This document shows, one piece after another, positions 14,970-23,768 of a stretch of DNA of 64,000 nt. How positions within the stretch are numbered: the stretch's first letter is position 1; every line of letters starts with the position of its first letter. The notes under the pieces are model-generated. The model ran no database searches. It had not been told where the DNA came from and saw only the letters and a list, made by a program, of their open reading frames with translations. Made by a program: the position numbers and the translations under genes. The stretch comes from Actinomadura_C alba. GTDB lineage: Bacteria; Actinomycetota; Actinomycetes; Streptosporangiales; Streptosporangiaceae. The stretch covers positions 62,001-126,000 of the forward strand of contig NZ_BAAAOK010000009.1 of assembly GCF_039530285.1 (NCBI RefSeq), written 5' to 3'.

Positions 14970-17900
14970 TCACAGATATGGATCTTGATGGAGGCTGCCG
15001 AGCATGTGCTCCATCGTCGAGTCTGGGAGATCATGCGCCGTGAGCCGCGCGACGGTCGCGGCGTCGACGTTGACGCCGGCCAGCCGAGCGCCCTGCCGAG
15101 CCACGGTCTGTTCGAACAGGGCACGGACCGTACGGGCGTTCTCGAAGTCGTCCCGCTCGCGCATCCGCTGCAGCCGGGCGAGGAGTTCCACCCGCAGTTC
15201 CTCGTCGAGCATGTACAGATCTCGCTCGGCCTGCCGCTGGAAGAGCTGGACGAGCTGCCGGTCGGTCAGCGCCTCGAACTCCACGATGGTGCCGAACTCG
15301 ACCCGCAGCCCTGGGTTGGCGGTGAGGAACGCGTCCATCTCGTCGGCGCGGCTGGTGCAGACGACCATGAACTTGTCGCGTCGCTCCTCCATGTACCGCA
15401 GGAGCTCGGCCACCACCCCCGGTGAACGGTCCAGCGAGTGGGCCTGCTGGATGAGCAGCACCCCGCCCATCGCCTGCTCGACCATGGCCGCCACCCTGGT
15501 CTCGGTGTCGACCGCGTCACGGCCGGCCAGGTGCACCGGCCGGCAGGCGACGATGTGCCCCGAATCCAGCAGGCCCAGCGCCGCGTAGACCCCGCCGAGC
15601 AGCCCCGCCACCGTCGCCTTCCCGGTGCCCGGCGCACCCAGGAAGATCAGGTGGCGGCTGGCGTTCCCGGACGGCAGGCCGTGGTGTGCCCGGTCGGCGG
15701 CCAGCCTCGCCTCGGCGACCAGGCTTTCGACGGTCTGTTTGACGTCGTTCAGGCCGGTCAACTCGTCGAGCCTGCTCAGGAAGGTGTCGACATCGCCCGG
15801 CGGCCGCAGGGCCGGCTCGATGGCCTCGGCCACCCCGGTGAAGTCCTCGGGGACCAGCGCCAGCCGATCCCGCGTGGCTCCGGCCCGGGTGACATGCCGC
15901 TGGCACGCCTGGTCGAGGTAGGTCTCCACCAGCCGCGCGTTCACCAGTTCCCCGGGCCCGCGCAGCCGCTCCAGGTCGGCGCCGACGACCTCCATCGCCT
16001 CGGCCCCGACCGTGACCCGCCGCTCGTCGGCCAGTACGTGCAGCAGCGTCAGCCGGCCGTCGAGCCGGGTGAGGTCGGGCAGCCGGAAGACACGGAAGGC
16101 CTCCACGAGCTCCGGGTGGTCGCGGGCCAGCCGCTGGTAGGCGCGCGGGGCACAGGTGGCGATCAGGGTGGTCCGGCTGAGCCGGTCCACCCGTACCCTG
16201 CGGACGGCCGCGATCGTCTCGGCCGGGTCCACGGCCTCCGCGATCGCCGCGTCGAACTCCTCGAACAGAAGCGCCGGGCCGCCCGGCTCGAGCACCACCT
16301 CGATCCGCTCCGGCGGGGCACCGCGCACGTCGTCGGCGTTGGCCGTACGGATGGCGCCGTCGCCGACCCCGGCGTCGGCCAGCGTGAGCGCGATCAGCCT
16401 GGCCAGCCGGCGTTGCCCCGTGTGCGGCGAGCCGACGAGGAGCACGCTGGGCGCGGACGCCACGGTCGACTCCGGATCGTTGAGCGCCCTGGCGGTGAGT
16501 CGCAGCTCCTCGAGGAGGACGGCCGCGTCCTCGTCACCGCAGACGAACGAGACGCCGAATCGCTCGATGACCGGTCGAGCCGTCTCGTCCGGCGGCGGGG
16601 CGATCTCATGGACGGGTTGCGCGGGTGCGGGCGTGTCCTCCAGGAACTCGAAGCTACCGATCATGGTCTCGGACATGATCCGTGTCCCTGGGGGCGGCGG
16701 CCTGACCGCCGGGGCCTCGTCCGGCACCGCCCGTACCTGCTCCTGCCGGTCGGGTGACGTCTCCTCCGGCCCGCCGAACACGCGCGTGCGCGGCGGCGCC
16801 CCGCCGCCGCCCGGCTGCGGCGGACCTTCGGCCGGGTGGCGGGCGACCGGATGGTCGAGCCGGGTCGCCTCGGGATCGGACCCCTCCGCATCCGGGCCGT
16901 ACGGTTCGCCGGCGCCCGGGCCGGGGCCCGCGTACGGCCGCACCGGCGCGCCGTCCCCCGGGCCGTTCGGAGCACCGCCCGCACCGTCCCCGGGGGTGTA
17001 CGCAGCACCGCCCCGGCCGGGCTCGGACCGAGAAGGTCCGTACGGTGGCGGGGATCCGGACTCGGCGGGCTCGTACCGGGCACCCGGGCCGGGCTCGTGC
17101 TGCGCGCCGGGGCCGGGCGGGTACCCGGGCGCACCCGGCGGGTCATGGTGCTCACCGGCGGCCTCGGGAGCATGGGGCGGCGACCACGCGTCGTCATGGT
17201 GCGGGCCCGGGAATGGGCTCCGGTGCGCCCCGGGACCGGGAGCGGCCGGCATCCCGAAAGCAGCGGGTCCCTCCGGATCGCCGGCCGGCCACTGCGGGCC
17301 CGCGCCCTCACCGAACGGTCGGCCGCCCGATCCGGGCCAGGCGGGCGCCGGCTCGCCGCCGGGGACACCGGGCGGCGGGGGCGGCCGCCCCGGACCCGGC
17401 CGCCGTGACTGCTCGGCCTGGTGGGGGGCGTCGTCGGCGGGGCCCTGCGCGGGCGGCTGAACATAGGGCAGTCCGGGCGCGCCGGGCAGATCGGGTGCGC
17501 CGAAGGGGCCGGCGGCCGGCGGAGTGCCGGACGGGCTCTGCCAGGGCGGGCCGGACGGGTTCTGCCAGGGCGGGTCCTGGTGGCCGGCGGCCGGCGGAGT
17601 GCCGGACGGGTTCTGCCAGGGCGGGTCCTGGTGCTGGGACTGGTGCTGGACCTGGTCCTGGGCCGAGGGCGTCCATGGCTGAGCCCAGGGCCCGCCGGGG
17701 GGTTGCACGCCCGGCTGCTGACCGGGCTGCGGAGGAGAGGCGCCGAGGCCCGCGTCCGGCGGGCCATGCTGCGGACGGTCCTGCTGGGCCGCACCGCCTG
17801 GAAGCCCCGGCGCCCCGTGCGCGAACCCCCCGCGCGCGGAGCCGGGCCCCGGCGTGCCGGATTCCTTCGCGACGGACGTGGCACGCTCGACCCCGATGAG

Positions 17901-19247
17901 CCCGGCGAGGATCGCGGTGGGCACCGGAAAGCCGCGCGGCCGCGCCGGGATCCCGTCGGCGAGCCGGCACCACGCGAGGTCCACGCCGTACATCGCGGCC
18001 AGGAGGATCTCGCTGCCGTCTCCGCCGCCGCCGCGCAGCAACTCCGGCAGTGCGGCGTCGGCCGGCCACAGCCGCCGGAGCGGATGACCGTTCTGGCTGA
18101 GCACCGCCTGGACGGTGTAGCGGATCTCGGGGTCCAGCCACGGGATGACCTTGTCGACCACGTTCTGCCGCACCACCGCGAGATCGGCGGCGATGAGGGC
18201 GGCGGCGACCAGGCGCGGCTCCATGTAGGCGGGTTCGGCCGAGTCGCCGGTGACCTGGGCGATCGCGTTCGCGAGCGTGTAGTAGGAGTGCCGGAAGTGG
18301 TCCCCCGGGGAGCTCTCCATCCGCAGCGCGGGCGCCAGATGGGGCGGGCAGCGGGTCAGCCACTGCTGGACGAGGGCCTGGTCTCCGTAGGGCAGCGCGC
18401 CGTAGTCGACGGTCGGGTTGTTCAGGGTCGAGCCGAGGATGGCCAGGAGGGCGTCCGCGCGGGCGCGGAAGCGTACGTCCTCGCGCAGCGTGCTGGCGAT
18501 CGCCCACATCGTACGGAGGACCACGACGGCGGCGTCCACCCGGTCGGCGCGCAGCCGCTCGGAGTAGAGCCCGACCAGAGCCTCGAGCGGCGGCGGGGTC
18601 AGCCAGCGCGGGCCGTCGACCGTGGGCAGCGGCTTGGCTCGATAGGGCGACCAGAGGCCGAGCATCTGGTCGTCGAGCCGCGAGTCGAACACCGGCGCGG
18701 CCGCGCACCACAGCATGACGCCCCAGGCGAGGGCGACGGTGCTGGGCACTGACGTGGAGTACATCTTCCACCAGTGCGGGTAGTCCGCGGGCGGCAGCGC
18801 CGCGGCGGACTCGACGGTGGCCCGGATGCGGGCGGTGAGCTCGGCCGAGAGGTCGTGGCCGACGAAGGGCAGCGGTGTGGGGGCGTCGTAGCCGAAGTCG
18901 GGCCCGGCCGGCACCACGTGCGGCGGCAGGCCCGGGATCTGGCCGGGCTGGGCGGGGCGTCCGGACATGCGCGTGGCGATGGCCTGGGGCGGCGGGCAGA
19001 GGTACCACTGGCCGTCCGACGGGTGCCAGCGGTACCACCGGGCCCAGGCGCCGAACAGCCATGACGTGCCGTCGGGCAGCACGAGAACGCGCCCCGCGAT
19101 CGCATGCTGACGCTGCTGCGGAGGTGCCGACGACCACCAGCCGGCGGTCACCATCGCATGTGTGTCGCGCTCCGCCGCCGTGAATGGATCCTGAGCCATC
19201 GGGGGGCTCTGCGGCGGCGCGCCGACGTAGCCCGGTCCCCACACCAC
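14970..19247 (-). CDS. Giant proline/glycine-rich protein with two degenerate AAA modules (EccA/CbbX-like)
   Basis: About 1425 residues. The N-terminal 470 form a conserved helical domain (WYRWHPSDGQWYLCPPP). About 420 residues of Pro/Gly/Gln repeats (PWQNPSGTPPAAG) follow, then two AAA-type modules. Module 1 has GSPHTGQRRL, where the Walker A lysine is replaced. Module 2 has a good Walker A, GAPGTGKAT, but its Walker B reads GGVLLIQQAHSL, with QQ (15444-15449) in place of DE. The layout resembles EccA and CbbX-like proteins of type VII secretion loci. Hydrolysis may be lost while ATP binding persists. The GTG start at 19247 is a compromise; ATG 19199 is possible, and longer versions overlap the next gene. 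Confidence 0.75.
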   Translation of the reverse strand: MVWGPGYVGAPPQSPPMAQDPFTAAERDTHAMVTAGWWSSAPPQQRQHAIAGRVLVLPDGTSWLFGAWARWYRWHPSDGQWYLCPPPQAIATRMSGRPAQPGQIPGLPPHVVPAGPDFGYDAPTPLPFVGHDLSAELTARIRATVESAAALPPADYPHWWKMYSTSVPSTVALAWGVMLWCAAAPVFDSRLDDQMLGLWSPYRAKPLPTVDGPRWLTPPPLEALVGLYSERLRADRVDAAVVVLRTMWAIASTLREDVRFRARADALLAILGSTLNNPTVDYGALPYGDQALVQQWLTRCPPHLAPALRMESSPGDHFRHSYYTLANAIAQVTGDSAEPAYMEPRLVAAALIAADLAVVRQNVVDKVIPWLDPEIRYTVQAVLSQNGHPLRRLWPADAALPELLRGGGGDGSEILLAAMYGVDLAWCRLADGIPARPRGFPVPTAILAGLIGVERATSVAKESGTPGPGSARGGFAHGAPGLPGGAAQQDRPQHGPPDAGLGASPPQPGQQPGVQPPGGPWAQPWTPSAQDQVQHQSQHQDPPWQNPSGTPPAAGHQDPPWQNPSGPPWQSPSGTPPAAGPFGAPDLPGAPGLPYVQPPAQGPADDAPHQAEQSRRPGPGRPPPPPGVPGGEPAPAWPGSGGRPFGEGAGPQWPAGDPEGPAAFGMPAAPGPGAHRSPFPGPHHDDAWSPPHAPEAAGEHHDPPGAPGYPPGPGAQHEPGPGARYEPAESGSPPPYGPSRSEPGRGGAAYTPGDGAGGAPNGPGDGAPVRPYAGPGPGAGEPYGPDAEGSDPEATRLDHPVARHPAEGPPQPGGGGAPPRTRVFGGPEETSPDRQEQVRAVPDEAPAVRPPPPGTRIMSETMIGSFEFLEDTPAPAQPVHEIAPPPDETARPVIERFGVSFVCGDEDAAVLLEELRLTARALNDPESTVASAPSVLLVGSPHTGQRRLARLIALTLADAGVGDGAIRTANADDVRGAPPERIEVVLEPGGPALLFEEFDAAIAEAVDPAETIAAVRRVRVDRLSRTTLIATCAPRAYQRLARDHPELVEAFRVFRLPDLTRLDGRLTLLHVLADERRVTVGAEAMEVVGADLERLRGPGELVNARLVETYLDQACQRHVTRAGATRDRLALVPEDFTGVAEAIEPALRPPGDVDTFLSRLDELTGLNDVKQTVESLVAEARLAADRAHHGLPSGNASRHLIFLGAPGTGKATVAGLLGGVYAALGLLDSGHIVACRPVHLAGRDAVDTETRVAAMVEQAMGGVLLIQQAHSLDRSPGVVAELLRYMEERRDKFMVVCTSRADEMDAFLTANPGLRVEFGTIVEFEALTDRQLVQLFQRQAERDLYMLDEELRVELLARLQRMRERDDFENARTVRALFEQTVARQGARLAGVNVDAATVARLTAHDLPDSTMEHMLGSLHQDPYL

Positions 19248-19317
19248 GCCGTCATCGTAGTTGTCGGGCGGGTGGATCTCACGCCGGTCACGTGGCGGAA
19301 GGTACCGTGAAGCGGCA

Positions 19318-19851
19318 TCAGTCCTGGTAGGACCGCCATTGTGCGGATCGGTGCCGCCGCGCCTTGTCCACATAACCGTCCGGCGTGTGCGCGAGCACGG
19401 CGCGGTCCGCGTCGTTCAGCTCGCGGACGACCTTCCCCGGGACGCCGGCCACGAGAACACCCGGCGGGATCCGCTTGCCCGGCCCGACCAAGGCACCCGC
19501 GGCGATCAGCGAGCCCGCGCCCACGTGGGCGCCGCCGAGCACGATGGCCCCGATGCCGATGAGCGAACCGGTCTCGACGTGCGCGCCGTGCACCATGGCC
19601 TTGTGCCCGAGGCTCACGCGGTCTTCGAGGATCGCCGGCTGGCCCGGATCGGAGTGCAGGCAGCAGAGATCCTGGATGTTGCACTCCTCGCCGACCACGA
19701 TGACCTCGTCGTCACCGCGCAGCACGGATCCGTACCAGACGTTGGCCGCCCGGCCGAGCGTCACCTTGCCGACCACCACGGCGCCCGGCGCGATCCACGC
19801 GTCGGGGTGCACCACCGGCTCGTCGGGCCCGAGGGAACCCAGATAAGTCAT
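19318..19851 (-). CDS. Gamma-carbonic anhydrase family protein (left-handed beta-helix)
   Basis: The 177-residue hexapeptide-repeat protein contains LGRAANVWYGSVLRGDD and the histidine-bearing turns LHSDPG, SLGHKAMVHGAHV of the gamma-CA fold. It may hydrate CO2 using a trimer-interface metal, or it may be one of the many paralogues without proven activity. ATG 19851 fits the family N-terminus (MTYLGSLGPDEPVV); an open extension upstream is not family-like. It is 70 nt from the giant AAA gene. Confidence 0.9.
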   Translation of the reverse strand: MTYLGSLGPDEPVVHPDAWIAPGAVVVGKVTLGRAANVWYGSVLRGDDEVIVVGEECNIQDLCCLHSDPGQPAILEDRVSLGHKAMVHGAHVETGSLIGIGAIVLGGAHVGAGSLIAAGALVGPGKRIPPGVLVAGVPGKVVRELNDADRAVLAHTPDGYVDKARRHRSAQWRSYQD

Positions 19852-20029
19852 GACCTTGATCGTACGGACCCGTTCGAGTGCGGGGCGATGGGCGGCATTT
19901 CGTTCCATTACGTGACTTGCCACGTCGCATGAGTAACGAAATCAGTGCCGGACCAGGCGTTCCGGTTGCGCGAATGGGGTGGATCGGACGAGAGTCGACT
20001 CTGACGTCCCTCCCAACCCCCTTAGGCTC

Positions 20030-21229
20030 ATGAGCAACGAAACAGAGATCCTTCCGAACCTGCTCCGCGACGAGCAGTTCGAGATCGTGATGCGCGGCTA
20101 CAACCGCCGTCAGGTCGAAGAGTTCATCGCCCGCAGCCAGAACCAGATCCGCGACCTCGAGACCCGGCTCGCCCGGGCGCTGGACGACGTCGAACGGACC
20201 CGCCGCGAGATGGCCGAGGTCCGCGAAGCGCGCAAACCCACCGGTGACGATCTGAGCGATCGCCTCCGGCAGATCATCAACCTCGCCGAGGACGAGGCCA
20301 GGGACAAGCTGGCCCAGGCCGAGGACACGGGTACCCAGATCCGCAAGGAGGCCGAGGCCGCGTCCAAGCGGATCATCGATGATGCCCGCGGCCACGCCGA
20401 CAAGGACATGTCCGCGGCGCAGGACAAGGCCAACCAGATCCTGGGCGCCGCCAAGAAGGAATCCGAGAACGTTCTCTCCCAGGCCAAGCAAGAGGCCGAG
20501 CACACCGTGTCCAGTGCCCGGCTGGAGGCGGAGCGCACGCTCACGGCGGCCGAGCGCCGCTCCAGCGTGATCAACGAGGGCGCCACCCAGCGGCTCAACC
20601 AGCTGACGAGGAACCACTCGCAGGCGCTGCAGCGGCTGACCGAGATCAGCACGACCCTCAACACGCTGCTGAAGGCCGAAGACGCGGCGGGGCCACTCGA
20701 GAAGATGGTCGAGGACGCGGCTCGGCAGGCCCCGCGCAAGCAGGCGGCGGCTCCGATCGGCAAGCACGGCGCGGCTCCGGGGCCCAAGCACTCGCAGCCG
20801 GCGGCGCCCGCCCGGAAGACGCCCGCGCACCCGCCGGCGTCCGCCGGCGAACCGGCGGCACCCGCCCCGCGGCACAGCGCACCGCTGGCACCGACCCAGA
20901 GCAAGCCGCCGGTGCCGTCCACGCCGTCGGCACCGGCGAAGCCCTCGGTCCCGGCCACGTCAACCGGGGCACCAGGTGCACCGGGTGCACCGGCGCCGTC
21001 GGCTCCGTCCGGCGCTCCGGCCTCGCCGAGCACGGCCGAACCGTCCAACGCGCCCCGGCACGCCGCCCCTCCGGCACCGTCCACGCCGCCCGACATCTCC
21101 GGACCCGGCGGGCCCGGCGGACCCGCCGCACCGCCCATGCCGTCCGCCGAGCCGAAGACGCCCCACGCCGGCCCGGCCGGCCCGCCACAGGCTCCGCCCG
21201 CCGCCAAGCCGGCCGACGACACCGACTGA
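20030..21229 (+). CDS. DivIVA-like coiled-coil protein with Pro/Ala-rich tail
   Basis: The 399-residue protein starts MSNETEILPNLLRDEQFEIV. The next residues, MRGYNRRQVEEFIARSQNQI, form a DivIVA-type membrane-binding crossing. Residues 30-230 are near-continuous coiled coil. The last 170 residues are Pro/Ala/Gly-rich with a TD terminus. In mycelial actinomycetes such proteins (DivIVA, Scy, FilP relatives) organise polar growth or cytoskeleton; the exact subgroup is uncertain. A terminator hairpin follows. Confidence 0.85.
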   Translation: MSNETEILPNLLRDEQFEIVMRGYNRRQVEEFIARSQNQIRDLETRLARALDDVERTRREMAEVREARKPTGDDLSDRLRQIINLAEDEARDKLAQAEDTGTQIRKEAEAASKRIIDDARGHADKDMSAAQDKANQILGAAKKESENVLSQAKQEAEHTVSSARLEAERTLTAAERRSSVINEGATQRLNQLTRNHSQALQRLTEISTTLNTLLKAEDAAGPLEKMVEDAARQAPRKQAAAPIGKHGAAPGPKHSQPAAPARKTPAHPPASAGEPAAPAPRHSAPLAPTQSKPPVPSTPSAPAKPSVPATSTGAPGAPGAPAPSAPSGAPASPSTAEPSNAPRHAAPPAPSTPPDISGPGGPGGPAAPPMPSAEPKTPHAGPAGPPQAPPAAKPADDTD

Positions 21230-21259
21230 GCAGCGCTTCGGGCCGTACGCGCATCGACA

Positions 21260-21297
21260 CGACGCCCCCACCTGAGTCCGCTCGGGAGGGGGCGTCG
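21260..21297 (+). terminator. Hairpin terminator after the DivIVA-like gene
   Basis: CGACGCCCCC and GGGGGCGTCG form a 10-bp perfect stem with an 18-nt loop that can itself pair. It begins 30 nt after the stop codon. Confidence 0.7.
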
Positions 21298-21367
21298 CGC
21301 GTTTCGGCATTGTGCGTTTCGGCGGCTTGATTCCGCATCCGGCACCCGCAGCCTTTAATGTCGGCGC

Positions 21368-21910
21368 ATGGACACGCCGGGAAAGGGACGCGGGACCGTA
21401 CGGCCGATCCGGATTCTCGGCGACCCGGTGCTGCGAACCGAATGCGACACCGTACGCTCGTTCGACGCCGACCTGGAACGCCTGATCGACGACATGTTCG
21501 TCTCGATGCACGCCGCCGAGGGAGTCGGCCTGGCCGCGAACCAGATCGGTGTCTCGCTGCGGGTGTTCGTGTACGACTGCGAGGACGACAAGGGCCGCCG
21601 CCACGTCGGGCACGTCGTCAACCCGGTGCTTGTGGCCGAGGAGGGTGAGACGCTCACCGCCGAGGAGGGCTGCCTGTCCGTGCCGGGGCTGCACTTTCCC
21701 ACGCCGCGTGCGGCCCGTGCCGTCGTCGAGGGCGTCGACCGGACCGGCGAGCCGATCCGCGTCGAGGGCACCGGCTATTTCGCCCGCTGCCTTCTGCACG
21801 AGACCTACCACCTGAGCGGGAAGGTCTACCTCGACTTCCTGTCCGGCGACACGCGGCGCGAGGCTCTTCGCACGATTCGCTCGGCGGACTGGAGCCAGGT
21901 GGATCAGTAG
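21368..21910 (+). CDS. def: Peptide deformylase
   Basis: The 180-residue enzyme has all three deformylase motifs: GVGLAANQI (residues 52-60), EGCLS (metal ligand Cys102) and HETYH (His144, Glu145, His148). It removes the formyl group from nascent proteins. The common H-E-x-D-H form of motif 3 is T-Y here, which keeps HExxH and its metal ligands. The gene converges with arfB and their last codons overlap by 7 bp. Confidence 0.95.
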   Translation: MDTPGKGRGTVRPIRILGDPVLRTECDTVRSFDADLERLIDDMFVSMHAAEGVGLAANQIGVSLRVFVYDCEDDKGRRHVGHVVNPVLVAEEGETLTAEEGCLSVPGLHFPTPRAARAVVEGVDRTGEPIRVEGTGYFARCLLHETYHLSGKVYLDFLSGDTRREALRTIRSADWSQVDQ

Positions 21911-22332
21911 TCGTGGCGGCGTGAGCGCAAGCGTTTGATCTCGGACCGGCGGTGCTTGCTCTCGAGCCGCCGCTCGCGCATCCCCCGGCTCGGCTTGGTC
22001 GGGCGGCGCTGCTTCGGCGGTGGCGCGGTCGCCTCGGTGAGCAGCGCGGCGAGCCGTATCTGCGCCGCCTCACGGTTGCGCAGCTGGGACCGGTGCTCCT
22101 CGGCGCGGATGGTGATGACGCCGTTGACGAGCCGGCCGGACAGCCTGGCCAGGGCACGCTGCTTGAGCGGGTCCGGGATCGACGGCGACCCGGCCAGATC
22201 GAAGGAGAGCTCCGCCGCCGTGGAACTGGTGTTGACGTGCTGCCCGCCCGGCCCCGACGACCTGGAGAAACGCCAGCCGAACTCGGTCGCCGGGATCACG
22301 ACCGAGCCGCGCAGATGAATTGAGCCGGGCAT
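21904..22332 (-). CDS. arfB: Alternative ribosome-rescue factor (peptidyl-tRNA hydrolase) ArfB
   Basis: The 142-residue protein carries the release-factor catalytic GGQ at residues 29-31 (SSGPGGQHVNTSSTAAEL) and a strongly basic C-terminal tail (RERRLESKHRRSEIKRLRSRR), which enters the mRNA channel of stalled ribosomes in the ArfB/YaeJ family. It lacks the codon-recognition domains of RF1 and RF2. It is convergent with def. Confidence 0.93.
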   Translation of the reverse strand: MPGSIHLRGSVVIPATEFGWRFSRSSGPGGQHVNTSSTAAELSFDLAGSPSIPDPLKQRALARLSGRLVNGVITIRAEEHRSQLRNREAAQIRLAALLTEATAPPPKQRRPTKPSRGMRERRLESKHRRSEIKRLRSRRHDY

Positions 22333-22440
22333 TCCACCATTATCGCAACAGATTGTGGATCATGTCCTCCGAATTTCCGCGCGCACGTCCCCCGGCCGCC
22401 GAATGGCCCGGTGTGACGGCGGGCCGGTCCGCGGCGGGGC

Positions 22441-23601
22441 CTATCGATGGTGGGCGAGATCGGCATGGTGGTCGACGCCATGGCCGGTCTGCGGGTCGGC
22501 GTGCACCAGCGCGCCCGACAGCCGGGGGACGGCGTGGATGAGAGCGTGCTCGGCCTCGACAGCGACCCGGTGCGCCGCCACGATCGTGGAGTCGGGCCGG
22601 ACTACGATCTCGCACTCCACGCGGAGCCGATGGCCGATCCACCGGATGCGCACGTCGCCCACGCCGAGCACGCCGTCGACGCCGCGCAGGACCTCCTCGG
22701 CCTGGTCGACCAGCCCCGGATCGACCGCGTCCATCAGGCGCCGGTACACCTCCCGGGCCGCCTGGCGCAGGACCATGACGATGACGACGGTGATGAGCAG
22801 GCCCACGACCGGGTCGGCCCAGTCGAGGCCGAGCGCCACCCCGGCCGCGCCCGCCAGCACGGCCAGCGAGGTGAATCCGTCGGTGCGGGCGTGCAGCCCG
22901 TCCGCCACCAGCGCGGCGGAGCCGATCCTGCGGCCCACCCGGATGCGATAGCGGGCGACCAGCTCGTTGCCGACGAAGCCCACCAGCGCCGCCGCGGCCA
23001 CCGCCGTCAGGTGCGAGACCTCCTGCGGGTGCAGCAACCGGTGGATCGCCGAGTAGGCGGCCGCGACGCACGAGACCGCGATCGCGATCACGATCACCAC
23101 TCCGGCCAGATCCTCGGCCCGCCCGTACCCGTAGGTGTAGCGGCGGTTCGGCGGGCGTCGGCCCAGCACGAACGCGATGGCCAGCGGTACGGAGGTCAGC
23201 GCGTCCGCGGCGTTGTGCAGGGTGTCGCCGAGCAGCGCCACCGATCCCGAGATCGCCACCACGACGGCCTGAACGACGGCGGTGGCCCCGAGCCCGGCCA
23301 GCGAGATCCACAGCGCCCGCATCCCGTCCGCGTCCGCCGACAGTGCCGCGTCGACCTTGTCCGCCGGGTCGTGCGAATGCGGGCGCAGCCCATGACGCAC
23401 CCGCTGCCAGACCGTCGCGGCCCCGGCCGCGCGGCTGTGATCGTACTGGTCATCGTGCCCGTGTTCGTGCCCGTGTTCGTGCCCGTGAGCATGCCCATGA
23501 GCACGGCCGGGCCCGTGCTCATGACCGTGACCGTGCCCATGACCGCTCGTGTGCCGATGACCGTGACCGGGTGAACCGGGATCCAGCTGCGCACCGTCCA
23601 T
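22441..23601 (-). CDS. Cation diffusion facilitator with histidine-rich N-terminus
   Basis: The 386-residue transporter begins with about 45 residues of HGH/HEH repeats (His-rich zinc-binding tail). A CDF domain of six helices follows, with LLGDTLHNAADALTS as the first half-site and VADGLHARTDGFTS as the second. The C-terminal ferredoxin-like domain is present. It should export zinc or a similar divalent cation in exchange for protons. ATG 23601 is weakly supported by its upstream sequence. The gene is divergent from the DUF2236 gene across 167 bp. Confidence 0.93.
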   Translation of the reverse strand: MDGAQLDPGSPGHGHRHTSGHGHGHGHEHGPGRAHGHAHGHEHGHEHGHDDQYDHSRAAGAATVWQRVRHGLRPHSHDPADKVDAALSADADGMRALWISLAGLGATAVVQAVVVAISGSVALLGDTLHNAADALTSVPLAIAFVLGRRPPNRRYTYGYGRAEDLAGVVIVIAIAVSCVAAAYSAIHRLLHPQEVSHLTAVAAAALVGFVGNELVARYRIRVGRRIGSAALVADGLHARTDGFTSLAVLAGAAGVALGLDWADPVVGLLITVVIVMVLRQAAREVYRRLMDAVDPGLVDQAEEVLRGVDGVLGVGDVRIRWIGHRLRVECEIVVRPDSTIVAAHRVAVEAEHALIHAVPRLSGALVHADPQTGHGVDHHADLAHHR

Positions 23602-23741
23602 AACGCTCAGAATGAAACAGAATTCGCGCTGCAGCACCTCGACAACAACATGCCCTGAGCAGCTGCGAGGCCATCGCACGTGCGGGATCCTCGAAGGGCG
23701 GTCGGATCGGCTATGTGCCCACGGACACTACACTGGTAAAC

Positions 23742-23757
23742 AAGCAAGTACTTACTT
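23742..23757 (+). promoter_or_regulatory. TetR-like operator overlapping a leaderless promoter
   Basis: AAGCAAGT-ACTTACTT is an imperfect palindrome of 16 bp (one mismatched pair). It ends at the first base of a -10 element TACACT (23757-23762), and only 6 nt separate the -10 from ATG 23769. A TetR-family repressor of the AAGTA/TACTT type is the plausible ligand. Confidence 0.5.
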
Positions 23758-23768
23758 ACACTGACCGC

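Noticed and set aside
20023..20032. TAGGCT directly before the DivIVA-like ATG as a leaderless promoter
   Set aside because: Only one nucleotide separates it from the ATG, too short for a -10 element whose transcript includes the start codon.
23450..23590. Short HGHG-coding repeats near 23.5 kb as a CRISPR-like array
   Set aside because: They are in-frame codons of the His-rich transporter tail with no unique spacers.
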